Source: Spirochaetia bacterium
GTDB lineage: Bacteria; Spirochaetota; Leptospiria; Turneriellales; JAOUOS01
Direction of reading: 5' to 3'
DNA length: 64,000 bases
Assembly: GCA_029880265.1 (NCBI GenBank)
Contig: JAOUOT010000003.1
Coordinates: 62,001 to 126,000, forward strand
Positions within the stretch are counted from its first letter, which is position 1; the number at the start of each line of letters is the position of its first letter. Below the pieces are notes generated by a model. That model saw nothing but the letters and a program-made list of their open reading frames with translations. It made no database searches and had not been told where the DNA came from. Of this stretch, positions 47,443-56,089 are shown piece by piece. Both the position numbers and the translations under genes were made by a program.

Positions 47443-47997
47443 ATGATAAAGAAAAATAATTTTTTAAGCGGCAATTTTCTTGTATCAAATTCGACAATTC
47501 AAGATCCAAATTTTTTACAGACGGTTGTTTTTTTAATAGAACATGACGAACACGGTGCGTTTGGTCTGGTGGTAAACCGTTTAAAAGATCTTACTCTGCG
47601 CGACGCATTGCAGGGGCTAGCCTCAAACGCAGGCGATATTTATCTTTTTGAAGGCGGCCCCGTGCGGCCAGACGCCCTATTTATTCTACACGGAAACCAA
47701 AACGCAGAAAGCCCCGGCACAGAAATAATTTCGGGAGTTTACTTAGGAAGCAGCAAAGAATTAATCGAAGAATTAATAAATAACGAGTATCCATATCATA
47801 TTTATCACGGCTATGCGGGATGGGGGCCGGGCCAGCTTGAAAGCGAAATGGAAGCGAAAACATGGGTCACGATGCCAGCAACAAAAGAAATTATTTTTCA
47901 CGAAAAGCCCGATATAGTTTGGCGCGAGGCCCTTCATCATAAAGGCGGCATTTATGGTTATTTTGCCAAAAACGTGAAAAACCCTTTTTTAAATTAA
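47443..47997 (+). CDS. YqgE/AlgH family protein
   Basis: This protein of 184 residues has the family opening LSGNFLVSNSTIQDPNFLQTVVFLIEHDEHGAFGLVVNR, the central GGPVRPDALFILH and HGYAGWGPGQLESEM. The biochemical role of YqgE/AlgH is not established. No membrane segment. It starts 18 bases after mdh and runs directly into mnmA, whose ATG touches its TAA. Confidence 0.93.
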   Translation: MIKKNNFLSGNFLVSNSTIQDPNFLQTVVFLIEHDEHGAFGLVVNRLKDLTLRDALQGLASNAGDIYLFEGGPVRPDALFILHGNQNAESPGTEIISGVYLGSSKELIEELINNEYPYHIYHGYAGWGPGQLESEMEAKTWVTMPATKEIIFHEKPDIVWREALHHKGGIYGYFAKNVKNPFLN

Positions 47998-49092
47998 ATG
48001 TCAAAAAAAGTTCTCGTTGCGTTATCAGGAGGAATTGATTCTGCCGTTTCTGCTTTATTATTGAAAGAAAAAGGCTATGACGTCTCGGGGGTTAATATGC
48101 GTCTATGGGGGGGGTATGATGAAAATACCGATGTATGCGCAAATTCGTGTTGTTCGCCCCAAGACAGCAAAGACGCCGCCGAGATAGCCGCCTTATTAAA
48201 TGTTCCATTTTATACGTTTCGTCTTGAAAACGAATTTTCTAACCAGGTCGTTAAAAATTTTATTGAGGCCTACCAGAGCGGCAAAACGCCTAACCCTTGC
48301 GTTCAATGCAATAATCATTTGAAGTTTGGTTTGTTGATGAAAAAAACTTCTTCAATGGGTTTCGATTATTTTGCCACGGGACACTACGCTTCTATAAAAA
48401 AACTAAAAAATGGCAGATATGCTCTTTTCCCGCCTGCCGATGAAAAAAAAGATCAAACTTACTTTTTATACGGAATGTCGCAGGAACATTTAAAGAAAAC
48501 GATATTTCCTCTGGCCGAGTATCAAAAAAGCGAAGTTCGAAAAATTGCTGAAAAAAATAATATACCAATCGCAAAAAAATCAGACTCCCAGGAAATTTGC
48601 TTTGTTCCCAACAACGACTACAGAGAATTTTTAAGAAAAGAAGGCGTAAAATTTCAAAAAGGAAATATTATAAATGAACAAGGCGAAATAATGGGTACCC
48701 ATGACGGAAAAGAAAACTTTACGGTGGGCCAGCGAAAAGGATTAAATATTGCCGTAGGACATCCGTTATATGTAAAGACAATTCATGAAAATGGAGATAT
48801 CGTCGTAGTAAAAGACAGAAACGACCTTTTTGTAAAAGAGTTTTTTATAAAAAACACGATTTTTCAGGGATTTCGGTTTGAAGATATTCCCAAAGAAGGT
48901 TTAGATATTTTAATTCAAGTAAGATATAATAGCAGACCCGTAGCGGCTGTTATATTGCCATTAACAGAACTGACGCTAAAAGTTTCTGCTCTAGAAAACG
49001 CCGGAGCCGTTACCCCCGGTCAATCGGCGGTTGTTTATCATACTCATGAAAAATATGTTTTGGCGGGCGGCGAAATAAGCCTTACCGCTTAA
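47998..49092 (+). CDS. mnmA: tRNA-specific 2-thiouridylase
   Basis: This protein of 364 residues modifies U34 of Lys, Glu and Gln tRNAs. It has the PP-loop ALSGGIDSAVSALLLKEKGYDV, the first catalytic cysteine in TPNPCVQCNNHLKFG, the second in SQEICFVPNNDYREFL, and the typical FTVGQRKGLNIAVGHPLYV. All key residues are present. Start is directly after the YqgE stop. Confidence 0.96.
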   Translation: MSKKVLVALSGGIDSAVSALLLKEKGYDVSGVNMRLWGGYDENTDVCANSCCSPQDSKDAAEIAALLNVPFYTFRLENEFSNQVVKNFIEAYQSGKTPNPCVQCNNHLKFGLLMKKTSSMGFDYFATGHYASIKKLKNGRYALFPPADEKKDQTYFLYGMSQEHLKKTIFPLAEYQKSEVRKIAEKNNIPIAKKSDSQEICFVPNNDYREFLRKEGVKFQKGNIINEQGEIMGTHDGKENFTVGQRKGLNIAVGHPLYVKTIHENGDIVVVKDRNDLFVKEFFIKNTIFQGFRFEDIPKEGLDILIQVRYNSRPVAAVILPLTELTLKVSALENAGAVTPGQSAVVYHTHEKYVLAGGEISLTA

Positions 49093-49868
49093 TAGCTGTA
49101 TATAGTATTCATATAAGCCTGATAAAGCTCTCTTCTTGTCAGTAAATCGTTTTCAATTAACAGGGCCTTCTCAAGCGTCTCAATCGCTTCGGGAAACATC
49201 AATTCTTGTATTGCTTTTGCCGATGAATATCTTACAAGTATTTCTTCATGAAGAAGATAGTCTACAAGCTCTTTTCTTTCTTTCATGTCGCTGCCGTCTA
49301 TTAGTAAAATAGAATGAAGCATCGAAACTTTTATCGAATCTTCTTTTTCTGACTTATAGGCGCTTCGAAGAGAGCTTAAAGACTGCTTATCCCGCAAATT
49401 GCTCAAAGAAAACGCGGCTGTTCTTCTTAAATCGTCATTTTTATCTTTTAAAAAAGGCTCAACCGAACTTGCCGAACCGGGGTTTCGAACATAACCGATA
49501 GTTATTAAAATTTGCCTTTTTACAGAATCTTCTTTTTCTTCTTTAAGCGCTTCTTCTAAATACTTAAAAGTTTCTGGCAACTTTAAAAGCCCCAAACTCT
49601 GAGCGCTTTTTTGGCGAATTTCAGGATTTTCATCTTTTAGGTTTTCGACCAAGGCCCGAAAGCAAAAATATTTTCTGTCATAACCGCATTTGCTTATAGC
49701 GTGCAGTCTGGTTTTCACCAGACCCACTTTTGCGTTATAAAGCAACTCTCTATTTTTCTCAGAAAGAGGGTTTCGTACAGGGTTCGGCTTTAACGCTTCT
49801 AAGCCTGAAAATACAAAAAAAAATGCATATGCGTAAATAAAATATTTCATGTTTTTAGTAAGCTTCAT
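49089..49868 (-). CDS. secreted HEAT-repeat protein
   Basis: This protein of about 259 residues has a signal peptide (about residues 5-22) and five or more HEAT units of about 31 residues, for example DENPEIRQKSAQSLGLLKLPETFKYLEEALK, then EDSVKRQILITIGYVRNPGSASSVEPFLK. HEAT arrays are protein-docking solenoids. The ATG at 49868 has AAGG nine bases upstream; an earlier ATG at 49877 also fits. It overlaps mnmA convergently by four bases. Confidence 0.78.
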   Translation of the reverse strand: MKLTKNMKYFIYAYAFFFVFSGLEALKPNPVRNPLSEKNRELLYNAKVGLVKTRLHAISKCGYDRKYFCFRALVENLKDENPEIRQKSAQSLGLLKLPETFKYLEEALKEEKEDSVKRQILITIGYVRNPGSASSVEPFLKDKNDDLRRTAAFSLSNLRDKQSLSSLRSAYKSEKEDSIKVSMLHSILLIDGSDMKERKELVDYLLHEEILVRYSSAKAIQELMFPEAIETLEKALLIENDLLTRRELYQAYMNTIYSY

Positions 49869-50043
49869 TTGATTCATCCTTAAAATTTAGAAAACGTACA
49901 TAGTTATTTTCGTCATTTGCAACAGTCAAAGTTAAATGTTTTATGGCCGCATTTTCGATTTAGGATTAATTGCAATTTTCGAGAAAGCAAAACGCATTTT
50001 GGTTGACCTATTAAGTTTACGGCATATATTGAACATATAAATC

Positions 50044-50562
50044 ATGCTTAAGCCTTTTTTGTTCTTTTTTGAATTAATATACTATTCTGCCGCCGGTTTT
50101 GTCAATGTTTTTAAACGATTTCTAATCTCAATTATAAAATCTTTCGTCAAACTTCATTGGCTTGAAAAAATCTATATTTTAACGGCAATGATAACGGCGA
50201 TTATGCTGACTCAAGGCTGGAGGTCTTACCGTATACCCTTTGGTTCTGATATCGACAAGTCTCATCAAATATATACCGATGATTTTTTAAGTATTATAAT
50301 ATTTCTAATTCTATCTTTAACGCCTTCTGTGTTTATTGTTTTTGAAGTTTCATTGAAGAAAAAGAAACTACTCTTTTTTCTATTAAGGTTTGCCGGCCTA
50401 ACCGGCATGAGCGCCTTATATTATTTTAATTATATAAACCCAGAAAGAATGGCCCCTGTTAAGCAGGCTGAATTTACATGGCAATTTTATTCAATTTCGG
50501 CGTTTCTGCTCATTTTATGGATAAGCGGATTTCTGGGCTTAAATCAAGCCCAGAAATCGTGA
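50044..50562 (+). CDS. hypothetical membrane protein
   Basis: This protein of 172 residues has about four hydrophobic spans with a basic N-terminus, including the short pattern LHWLEKIYILTAMITAIML. No family was recognised. It converges on the next gene, overlapping it by 19 bases. There is no clear ribosome binding site. Confidence 0.5.
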   Translation: MLKPFLFFFELIYYSAAGFVNVFKRFLISIIKSFVKLHWLEKIYILTAMITAIMLTQGWRSYRIPFGSDIDKSHQIYTDDFLSIIIFLILSLTPSVFIVFEVSLKKKKLLFFLLRFAGLTGMSALYYFNYINPERMAPVKQAEFTWQFYSISAFLLILWISGFLGLNQAQKS

Positions 50563-50849
50563 AGAAATTGAATTGTTTTTTGTTCTTTCAAATCGGTTTT
50601 CGATTCAACTGGTTTAGAATTTTCGGAAAATTTTAACTCAACTTTTTCGGCTAAAAACTCTTGTCTTAAGAGCGACTCAAAGTCTTCTCTAGGTACTATT
50701 TGTTTTTTCTTTAAAACAAATAGCTTACCCGAACCCGAAAACTTTCTATTTTCAGAGTTTTTATATCGGCTCTTTTCAGAACCCGCCTGTAAAGATTTGG
50801 CTAAATTAGCCGAAAACCTTATTGATTGTGCTGTATTCATATTTTTCAT
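50544..50849 (-). CDS. hypothetical small basic soluble protein
   Basis: This protein of 101 residues is rich in Ser, Lys and Glu, with no signal peptide, membrane span or recognised motif, and is likely partly disordered. It starts near the hairpin-rich spacer downstream of gyrA and overlaps the preceding gene convergently. Expression is uncertain. Confidence 0.45.
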   Translation of the reverse strand: MKNMNTAQSIRFSANLAKSLQAGSEKSRYKNSENRKFSGSGKLFVLKKKQIVPREDFESLLRQEFLAEKVELKFSENSKPVESKTDLKEQKTIQFLHDFWA

Positions 50850-50956
50850 AGTCTCTTCAACAGCCGTTTATCAGTTTTAATTTACGGCTTTACGCCGCCT
50901 GACACAATCCAATTTCCCAAAGAATATACCTTTGTATATTCCCCGCCTATTTATTT

Positions 50957-51011
50957 GCGATTGTATAAATCTGACAAAATATTCAATATTATGTCAGATT
51001 TATACAATCGC
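50957..51011. repeat. perfect 20-bp inverted repeat downstream of gyrA
   Basis: The arm GCGATTGTATAAATCTGACA (50957-50976) is exactly complementary to bases 50992-51011, with a 15-base AT-rich loop. An 8-bp hairpin GAATATAC/GTATATTC (50922-50941) and a CGGC/GCCG dyad (near 50885-50898) lie just before it. No T-run follows on either strand, so it is not a standard terminator. Confidence 0.85.
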
Positions 51012-51104
51012 TTTATTACTTGTCAATGTATAAAAACATAGTAAAATCGTCAACAAATTATGTCACATTTTTTTTATGGAAAGTCTTTTTATTTTGGCGA
51101 AAAA

Positions 51105-53582
51105 CTATTCTTGCTCAGGATTATTTGAAACGGTAATATCGGCGACGGTATCGTTTTCAGAGATATTAATAATTTTAATTCCTGAAGCGCTTCTGCCTTG
51201 CAAAGAAATATCTTTTGCTAAAAGCCTTATTGTCATTCCGTTTTTACTTACAGAAATAATTTCAGAGTTGGTGTGAACCGAGCGAATAGCCGCAATTTTT
51301 CCGTTTCGCTCAGAAGCTTTCATATAAATCATGCCCTTTCCGCCGCGGCCCTTAGATGCAAACTCAGAAGCTTTTAATCTTTTGCCGAATCCGTTTTCGG
51401 TCATGACAATTATTTCCATATCTTTATCTTTAATAACGTCAAGCCCCGCCATATAATCGCCTTTTGCGAGACTCATGCCAATAATGCCCGAAGCCGTTCT
51501 GCCTTGTGGACGCATGCGCGCAAGGTTGGTTCGAAGAGCCAGTCCATTTGCCGATGCCATGAATACATCGTCTTTATCTTTAACTACGACAAAGTCGATG
51601 AGCCAATCGCTGCTGTTATTCTTAAATTGAATTGCCATGATGCCGCCCTTTTTGGCGTTTTTAAGCGACGAAAGGGAAAGTTTTTTTATTATGCCGTTTC
51701 TTGTTAATAACAATAGGAATTTATCTTCTTCTATTTTATCTGTAGAACGAATGGCGGTGATATACTCGTCTTGCCCTAAACTTAAGAAAGAGCGAAGGCT
51801 TTTACCCCGGGCGTCTTTGCTTGACTCGGGCAATTCATAGGTCTTCAGATAAAAAACCTTACCGCGGTTTGAAAAGAAAAATACCGTATCAAGACTTTGA
51901 CATAAATGAACAAAACTGATGTTATCTTCTTTTTTGCCGCCCGATATAACTCCTTTGCCCCCCCTTGCCTGTCTTTTAAATGTATCAAGCGCGACGCGCT
52001 TAATAAAACCGCCTTCTGATATGGTAACGACTTCTGAAACATTTTGAATCAAGTCTTCTTGATCAAACGAGGTTATATCAACGTCTTCTAAACTTATCCC
52101 GCTTTTTCTTTCGGCGCCAAATTTCTTTTTTATATCGCCTAACTCGTCAGATATAATGCCTGTTATTCTTGCTTCGCTTTTTAAGATAGCGGTTAACTCT
52201 TTAATTATTTTTCTTAGATTTTCAAGTTCTTCGATTATTTTTTTCGATTCAAGAGCGGTCAATTTCTGAAGCCTCATATCAAGAATCGCGTTCGCCTGAA
52301 TTTCAGTAAGTTTAAAATTGCTCATCAGGCCCTCTCGGGCCGCTTCTACGGTTTTACTTCCGCGAATTAATTTAATCACCTGATCAATAAAATCAAGTGC
52401 AATTTTTAAGCCTTCTAAGATATGAGCTCTTTTTTTGGCCTGATCTAATTCAAATTGCGTTCTTTTTATAACAATTTCTTTTCGATGAGCGAGATAGTAC
52501 TCAAGCATTTGCTTGAGATTTAAAAGCAAAGGCCTTTGGTTGACCAGGGCCAGAAATATAATACCGTAGTTTACCTGAAGATTGCTTCTTGAATAAAGCT
52601 GATTTAATACGATTTGTGTATTCGCGTCTTTTTTTAGTTCAAAAACAATGCGCATTCCCTTTTTATCGCTTTCGTCGCGAATATCTGCAAGACCTTCTAT
52701 TTTTTTGTCGTTTACCAAAGCGGCAATTTTAGATATCAAATCGGCTTTTTTTACTTCATAAGGAATTGAAGTGATTATAATACAGTCTCTGCCTCTGGGG
52801 CTCTGTTCAATTTCTGAAGTTGCCCTAATTTTTAACGACCCTTTGCCGGTTGTATAGGCTTTTTGAAGGCCCTCTTTGCCGATAATTGTGCCCCCTGTGG
52901 GAAAATCAGGGGCCGGGATAATTTTCATAAGTTCCCGAATTGTACAGTTCGGTTTTTGTATTAACAATTCTAGCGCCGTTATAACTTCGTTTAAATTATG
53001 CGGGGGAATTTTGGTCGCCATGCCCACCGCAATACCGCTGGAGCCGTTTACCAGTAAATTGGGCCATGCAGCGGGTAGTACCACCGGTTCTTTTCTTGTA
53101 TTATCAAAGTTAGGCGAAAAATCAACGGTCTGCTTGTCGATATCTTTTAAAAGTTCTTCGGCCATTGTCGTTAAACGGGCTTCGGTATATCGATATGCAG
53201 CCGGCGGGTCTCCGTCTACCGAGCCGAAATTGCCTTGCCCGTCTATTAAAGGAACACGCAGACTAAATTCCTGCGCCATGCGAACCATCGTATCATATAC
53301 GGCGACGTCGCCATGAGGATGAAAGTTACCGATTACTTCGCCTACAATTTTAGCCGATTTTACGTAAGCCCTGTCGTGCCGCCAGGCCCTTTCGTTCATG
53401 GCGTGAAGAATTCTTCGATGAACCGGCTTTAACCCGTCTCTTACATCGGGCAAAGCTCTGCCGACAATTACGCTCATGGCATAAGCAAGATATGATTGCT
53501 TCATTTGGTCTTCAATTTCGACCGGTATAATTTCTTTTGCAGGTTTTAATGGACGGGTTTTATCGTCTTTTTTCTTCGCCAT
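51105..53582 (-). CDS. gyrA: DNA gyrase subunit A
   Basis: This type IIA topoisomerase subunit of 825 residues has the breakage-reunion domain with catalytic Tyr132 in AAYRYTEARL. The C-terminal beta-pinwheel carries the GyrA box at 538-544 as QARGGKG (E. coli QRRGGKG), which supports gyrase rather than topoisomerase IV. The quinolone pocket reads HPHGDVAVYD, with valine where E. coli has Ser83. The length is normal. gyrB is not adjacent. Confidence 0.95.
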   Translation of the reverse strand: MAKKKDDKTRPLKPAKEIIPVEIEDQMKQSYLAYAMSVIVGRALPDVRDGLKPVHRRILHAMNERAWRHDRAYVKSAKIVGEVIGNFHPHGDVAVYDTMVRMAQEFSLRVPLIDGQGNFGSVDGDPPAAYRYTEARLTTMAEELLKDIDKQTVDFSPNFDNTRKEPVVLPAAWPNLLVNGSSGIAVGMATKIPPHNLNEVITALELLIQKPNCTIRELMKIIPAPDFPTGGTIIGKEGLQKAYTTGKGSLKIRATSEIEQSPRGRDCIIITSIPYEVKKADLISKIAALVNDKKIEGLADIRDESDKKGMRIVFELKKDANTQIVLNQLYSRSNLQVNYGIIFLALVNQRPLLLNLKQMLEYYLAHRKEIVIKRTQFELDQAKKRAHILEGLKIALDFIDQVIKLIRGSKTVEAAREGLMSNFKLTEIQANAILDMRLQKLTALESKKIIEELENLRKIIKELTAILKSEARITGIISDELGDIKKKFGAERKSGISLEDVDITSFDQEDLIQNVSEVVTISEGGFIKRVALDTFKRQARGGKGVISGGKKEDNISFVHLCQSLDTVFFFSNRGKVFYLKTYELPESSKDARGKSLRSFLSLGQDEYITAIRSTDKIEEDKFLLLLTRNGIIKKLSLSSLKNAKKGGIMAIQFKNNSSDWLIDFVVVKDKDDVFMASANGLALRTNLARMRPQGRTASGIIGMSLAKGDYMAGLDVIKDKDMEIIVMTENGFGKRLKASEFASKGRGGKGMIYMKASERNGKIAAIRSVHTNSEIISVSKNGMTIRLLAKDISLQGRSASGIKIINISENDTVADITVSNNPEQE

Positions 53583-53616
53583 AGTAGTGACATAATTTAG
53601 GAAACTGACATACGGT

Positions 53617-54636
53617 CTATTCTTTTAGGCCGTAAATATTTTTTGTAGCCTCAAGATCGCTGTAAGGAATTCCCGATGCGTCAGAAATAAAAGACTGGTT
53701 AAACCCCTTATCATATAAAGCCTGCAGAGCGATGGGTCTTTCTTTAATATCTATTAGCTTTTTTAGTAAAAGCATCAATTCGTCGGGATTTATTTTTTCT
53801 GACACGGGCGTATTCGGCTGCGGCTCTAAGGCTCTTTCTTTTGGGGCATTAACCGACTCTTCTACTAATTTAGAAGCCGGCTGTATTTTCGCCGAAGGAA
53901 TTTTTTTAGCGAGCATACTGGTAAAGTCTTCTTTTGAAACCCGCTCTTGAGATATAGCAAAAGAATCAGTCTCCTCAGATTTTTCTTCGGTAAAAAAGAT
54001 GGGTTTAAGCATTTTTCCTAAGCCTGAAAAAAAACTTGCCGACGTATTTATTTCTTCAGAGTTATTTTTATTTTTTAATATCTGACTTTGGTTTTCTGGC
54101 GCATTTAAATCTTGCTTTCTAGAAGAGACCGTATCATAGCGTTCATTGTACATATCGTTAAGAATCTCTTCGGCAATAGAAGTATCTTCGTCCGCTTTTA
54201 TTTGAGATTTTAATTTGACGGAACTTGACGGCAATCTCATTTCTTTTGACGATAGACTTGATTTTTGCGCATGAATTTCGTTTTTTAACGAAGAGATGGC
54301 CCGCATGATATCGTTTTCTTTTTCAAAAGATTTTTCAATAAGTCTTGAGATTTCTTTTCCGTTTTTTGTCTTTTTAAGAGCCGCCCCAATATCTTCCCAT
54401 TGTTTTAAGTTTTCTTCTTGGGCCTTAAGAAGATTTTTAAATTGATTGATCTTATTTTCAAGAAGAGACGAATAACTTTCCATCTCAAGATAGAAATCGC
54501 GCATGTCGTTTTTCACTCTGTCGTCGTAGAGATTTTTAAATTTTGAATCGACAATGCGGACAATTTTATAATTAAAAACCAAATAGAACAATGAAAGAAA
54601 AAGAGCGACTATAATCGACAGATAATAGAAATCCAT
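53617..54636 (-). CDS. membrane-anchored coiled-coil protein, YlxL/DUF6115-like
   Basis: This protein of 339 residues has one N-terminal membrane helix (about 3-25), an extended coiled coil (about 30-130), a low-complexity Ser/Glu-rich middle and a small helical C-terminus (RPIALQALYDKGFNQSFISDASGIPYSDLEATKNIYGL). That end resembles the HTH-like tail of YlxL-type proteins. Function unknown. It lies 34 bases upstream of gyrA on the same strand. Confidence 0.55.
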   Translation of the reverse strand: MDFYYLSIIVALFLSLFYLVFNYKIVRIVDSKFKNLYDDRVKNDMRDFYLEMESYSSLLENKINQFKNLLKAQEENLKQWEDIGAALKKTKNGKEISRLIEKSFEKENDIMRAISSLKNEIHAQKSSLSSKEMRLPSSSVKLKSQIKADEDTSIAEEILNDMYNERYDTVSSRKQDLNAPENQSQILKNKNNSEEINTSASFFSGLGKMLKPIFFTEEKSEETDSFAISQERVSKEDFTSMLAKKIPSAKIQPASKLVEESVNAPKERALEPQPNTPVSEKINPDELMLLLKKLIDIKERPIALQALYDKGFNQSFISDASGIPYSDLEATKNIYGLKE

Positions 54637-54688
54637 GAGACATAATATTAACTTTTAATACAGACAGTCAAGACAAAAGTATTTCAAT

Positions 54689-55357
54689 TTAATTGTCTTT
54701 TAAGATGGCTTCGCCTTTAGTAAGCCACGAAATTCCGAACGCCAATATCGCGATTGCTTCAAGCCAATAGATGAGATTGTACTCGCCGACAAACTCTCTA
54801 GTCTTTTGAGGCAGAAAAAATATATAAACGACAAGAAGGCCAATGCATAACAGCATTACGGTTCCGCAGGCTCTATATATACTGTTTCGTTTCTTTTTTT
54901 TGCCATGGGGGCTTTTTCCGTCTTTTGTTTTTGTGAAAAGAACAATACAGAAATAGCTTAATATTAGAAAAAAAGATACGGCGCAGATACCGTGAATTAC
55001 GTTTGTGTTCAATTGCCGGGTAGGAAATACGGCAACGCCAATAACTAAAAATCCGGCGATATTGCCGGCCATGTCGTCAGAAATGAGCTCTTTGCCTTTT
55101 TTGTAACCCTTATATGAAAACAGAAAAAAACCTATAGCAAACAAAATGCCAATAAAAATATCGCCCATGCTTGTAAAATAATAGGCGCTTATAGAACTTT
55201 GAATGCCTTTCTTTTCGATTATTAAAGCTCCCAAAGATAAAATAAGGGGAAGAGATACCGCCAATAACCCGATAATCTTTCTTAAAGTTAAATAAGAGAT
55301 AATCAATGTCTTTTCTTCTTGAGATAGATTATTCATAATGATATGTGCAAACAGCAT
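54689..55357 (-). CDS. conserved hypothetical membrane protein
   Basis: This protein of 222 residues has about six spans and the segment SISAYYFTSMGDIFIGILFAIGFFLFSYKGY, which I recall as typical of a widespread but uncharacterised bacterial membrane family. A lysine-rich loop separates spans four and five. An alternative ATG is at 55336. Confidence 0.6.
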   Translation of the reverse strand: MLFAHIIMNNLSQEEKTLIISYLTLRKIIGLLAVSLPLILSLGALIIEKKGIQSSISAYYFTSMGDIFIGILFAIGFFLFSYKGYKKGKELISDDMAGNIAGFLVIGVAVFPTRQLNTNVIHGICAVSFFLILSYFCIVLFTKTKDGKSPHGKKKKRNSIYRACGTVMLLCIGLLVVYIFFLPQKTREFVGEYNLIYWLEAIAILAFGISWLTKGEAILKDN

Positions 55358-55520
55358 TTTGGTATGTAAAGTAATTTTAACAAAAACATGGCGCCTTTCG
55401 CCTGCGTTTTGAATTTTCGATTTAATAGAGTATAATTTTTTCCACTACATCAAAGGCTTGCTCCTGAATTACTTCGTTATTTTTTCTGGTTCATATGATC
55501 CTCCATTTCTTTTTCTAGGT

Positions 55521-55775
55521 TTATCTTGTACAAGATTGAATTTCAGAGCAAGTGTTGCCAGTTGCGGTACATTCAATATATGTTTCTGACCATGGACCTT
55601 CACTTGTGCCGGGTTTTCCTTCACATAAAGTCTCTACTGGATAACCATCCTCAGAATATACGCCGCACTTTTCTCCTATATTTTTAGCTGCATCCGCGCA
55701 ATCATACCATAACGAAGAACAGCAAAGAGACATTGCAACTAATATGCTTATTAATATTGTTAGATTCTTTTTCAT
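55521..55775 (-). CDS. small cysteine-rich secreted lipoprotein
   Basis: This protein of about 84 residues has a hydrophobic signal segment and a lipobox-like SLCC at about residue 17-18. Six further cysteines follow in the short mature region (YDCADA, EKCGVY, TLCEGK, IECTA, NTCSE, QSCTR), suggesting three disulfides. AAAGGA precedes the ATG at 55775; the frame extends upstream to 55829. No homologue recognised. Confidence 0.55.
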   Translation of the reverse strand: MKKNLTILISILVAMSLCCSSLWYDCADAAKNIGEKCGVYSEDGYPVETLCEGKPGTSEGPWSETYIECTATGNTCSEIQSCTR

Positions 55776-56089
55776 AGAAATTTCCTTTACATTGCAAAAA
55801 TATTTGCCACCAAATAAGAGTTTTGTCAATAATCAAAAGTGATTATTTTTGTAAATTTGAAACTTCAAATTTTAAATGCAACCGAGCCAAATTCAAACTT
55901 GGATGGAGCCCTTTTTTAAGCTATTAAAAAAGTTACATCTCTCACCGGACGGCAAATTCAAGTCTCAAATGCAACAAAATAAAACGTAGAAAAACTACAT
56001 AGAAAACAGCGATAATCTTATAGTTAAAATATTTGACGGCTAACTACGAATTCATTCTATGTAAATTTCATTATGATTTCAGGATAATC

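Noticed and set aside
50885-51011. dif-like Xer site or replication origin
   Set aside because: No 11-6-11 Xer consensus and no DnaA boxes were found around the hairpins.
52876-53316. Plus-strand open frame of 146 codons opposite gyrA
   Set aside because: Antisense of a highly conserved gene, no family match and no start signal.
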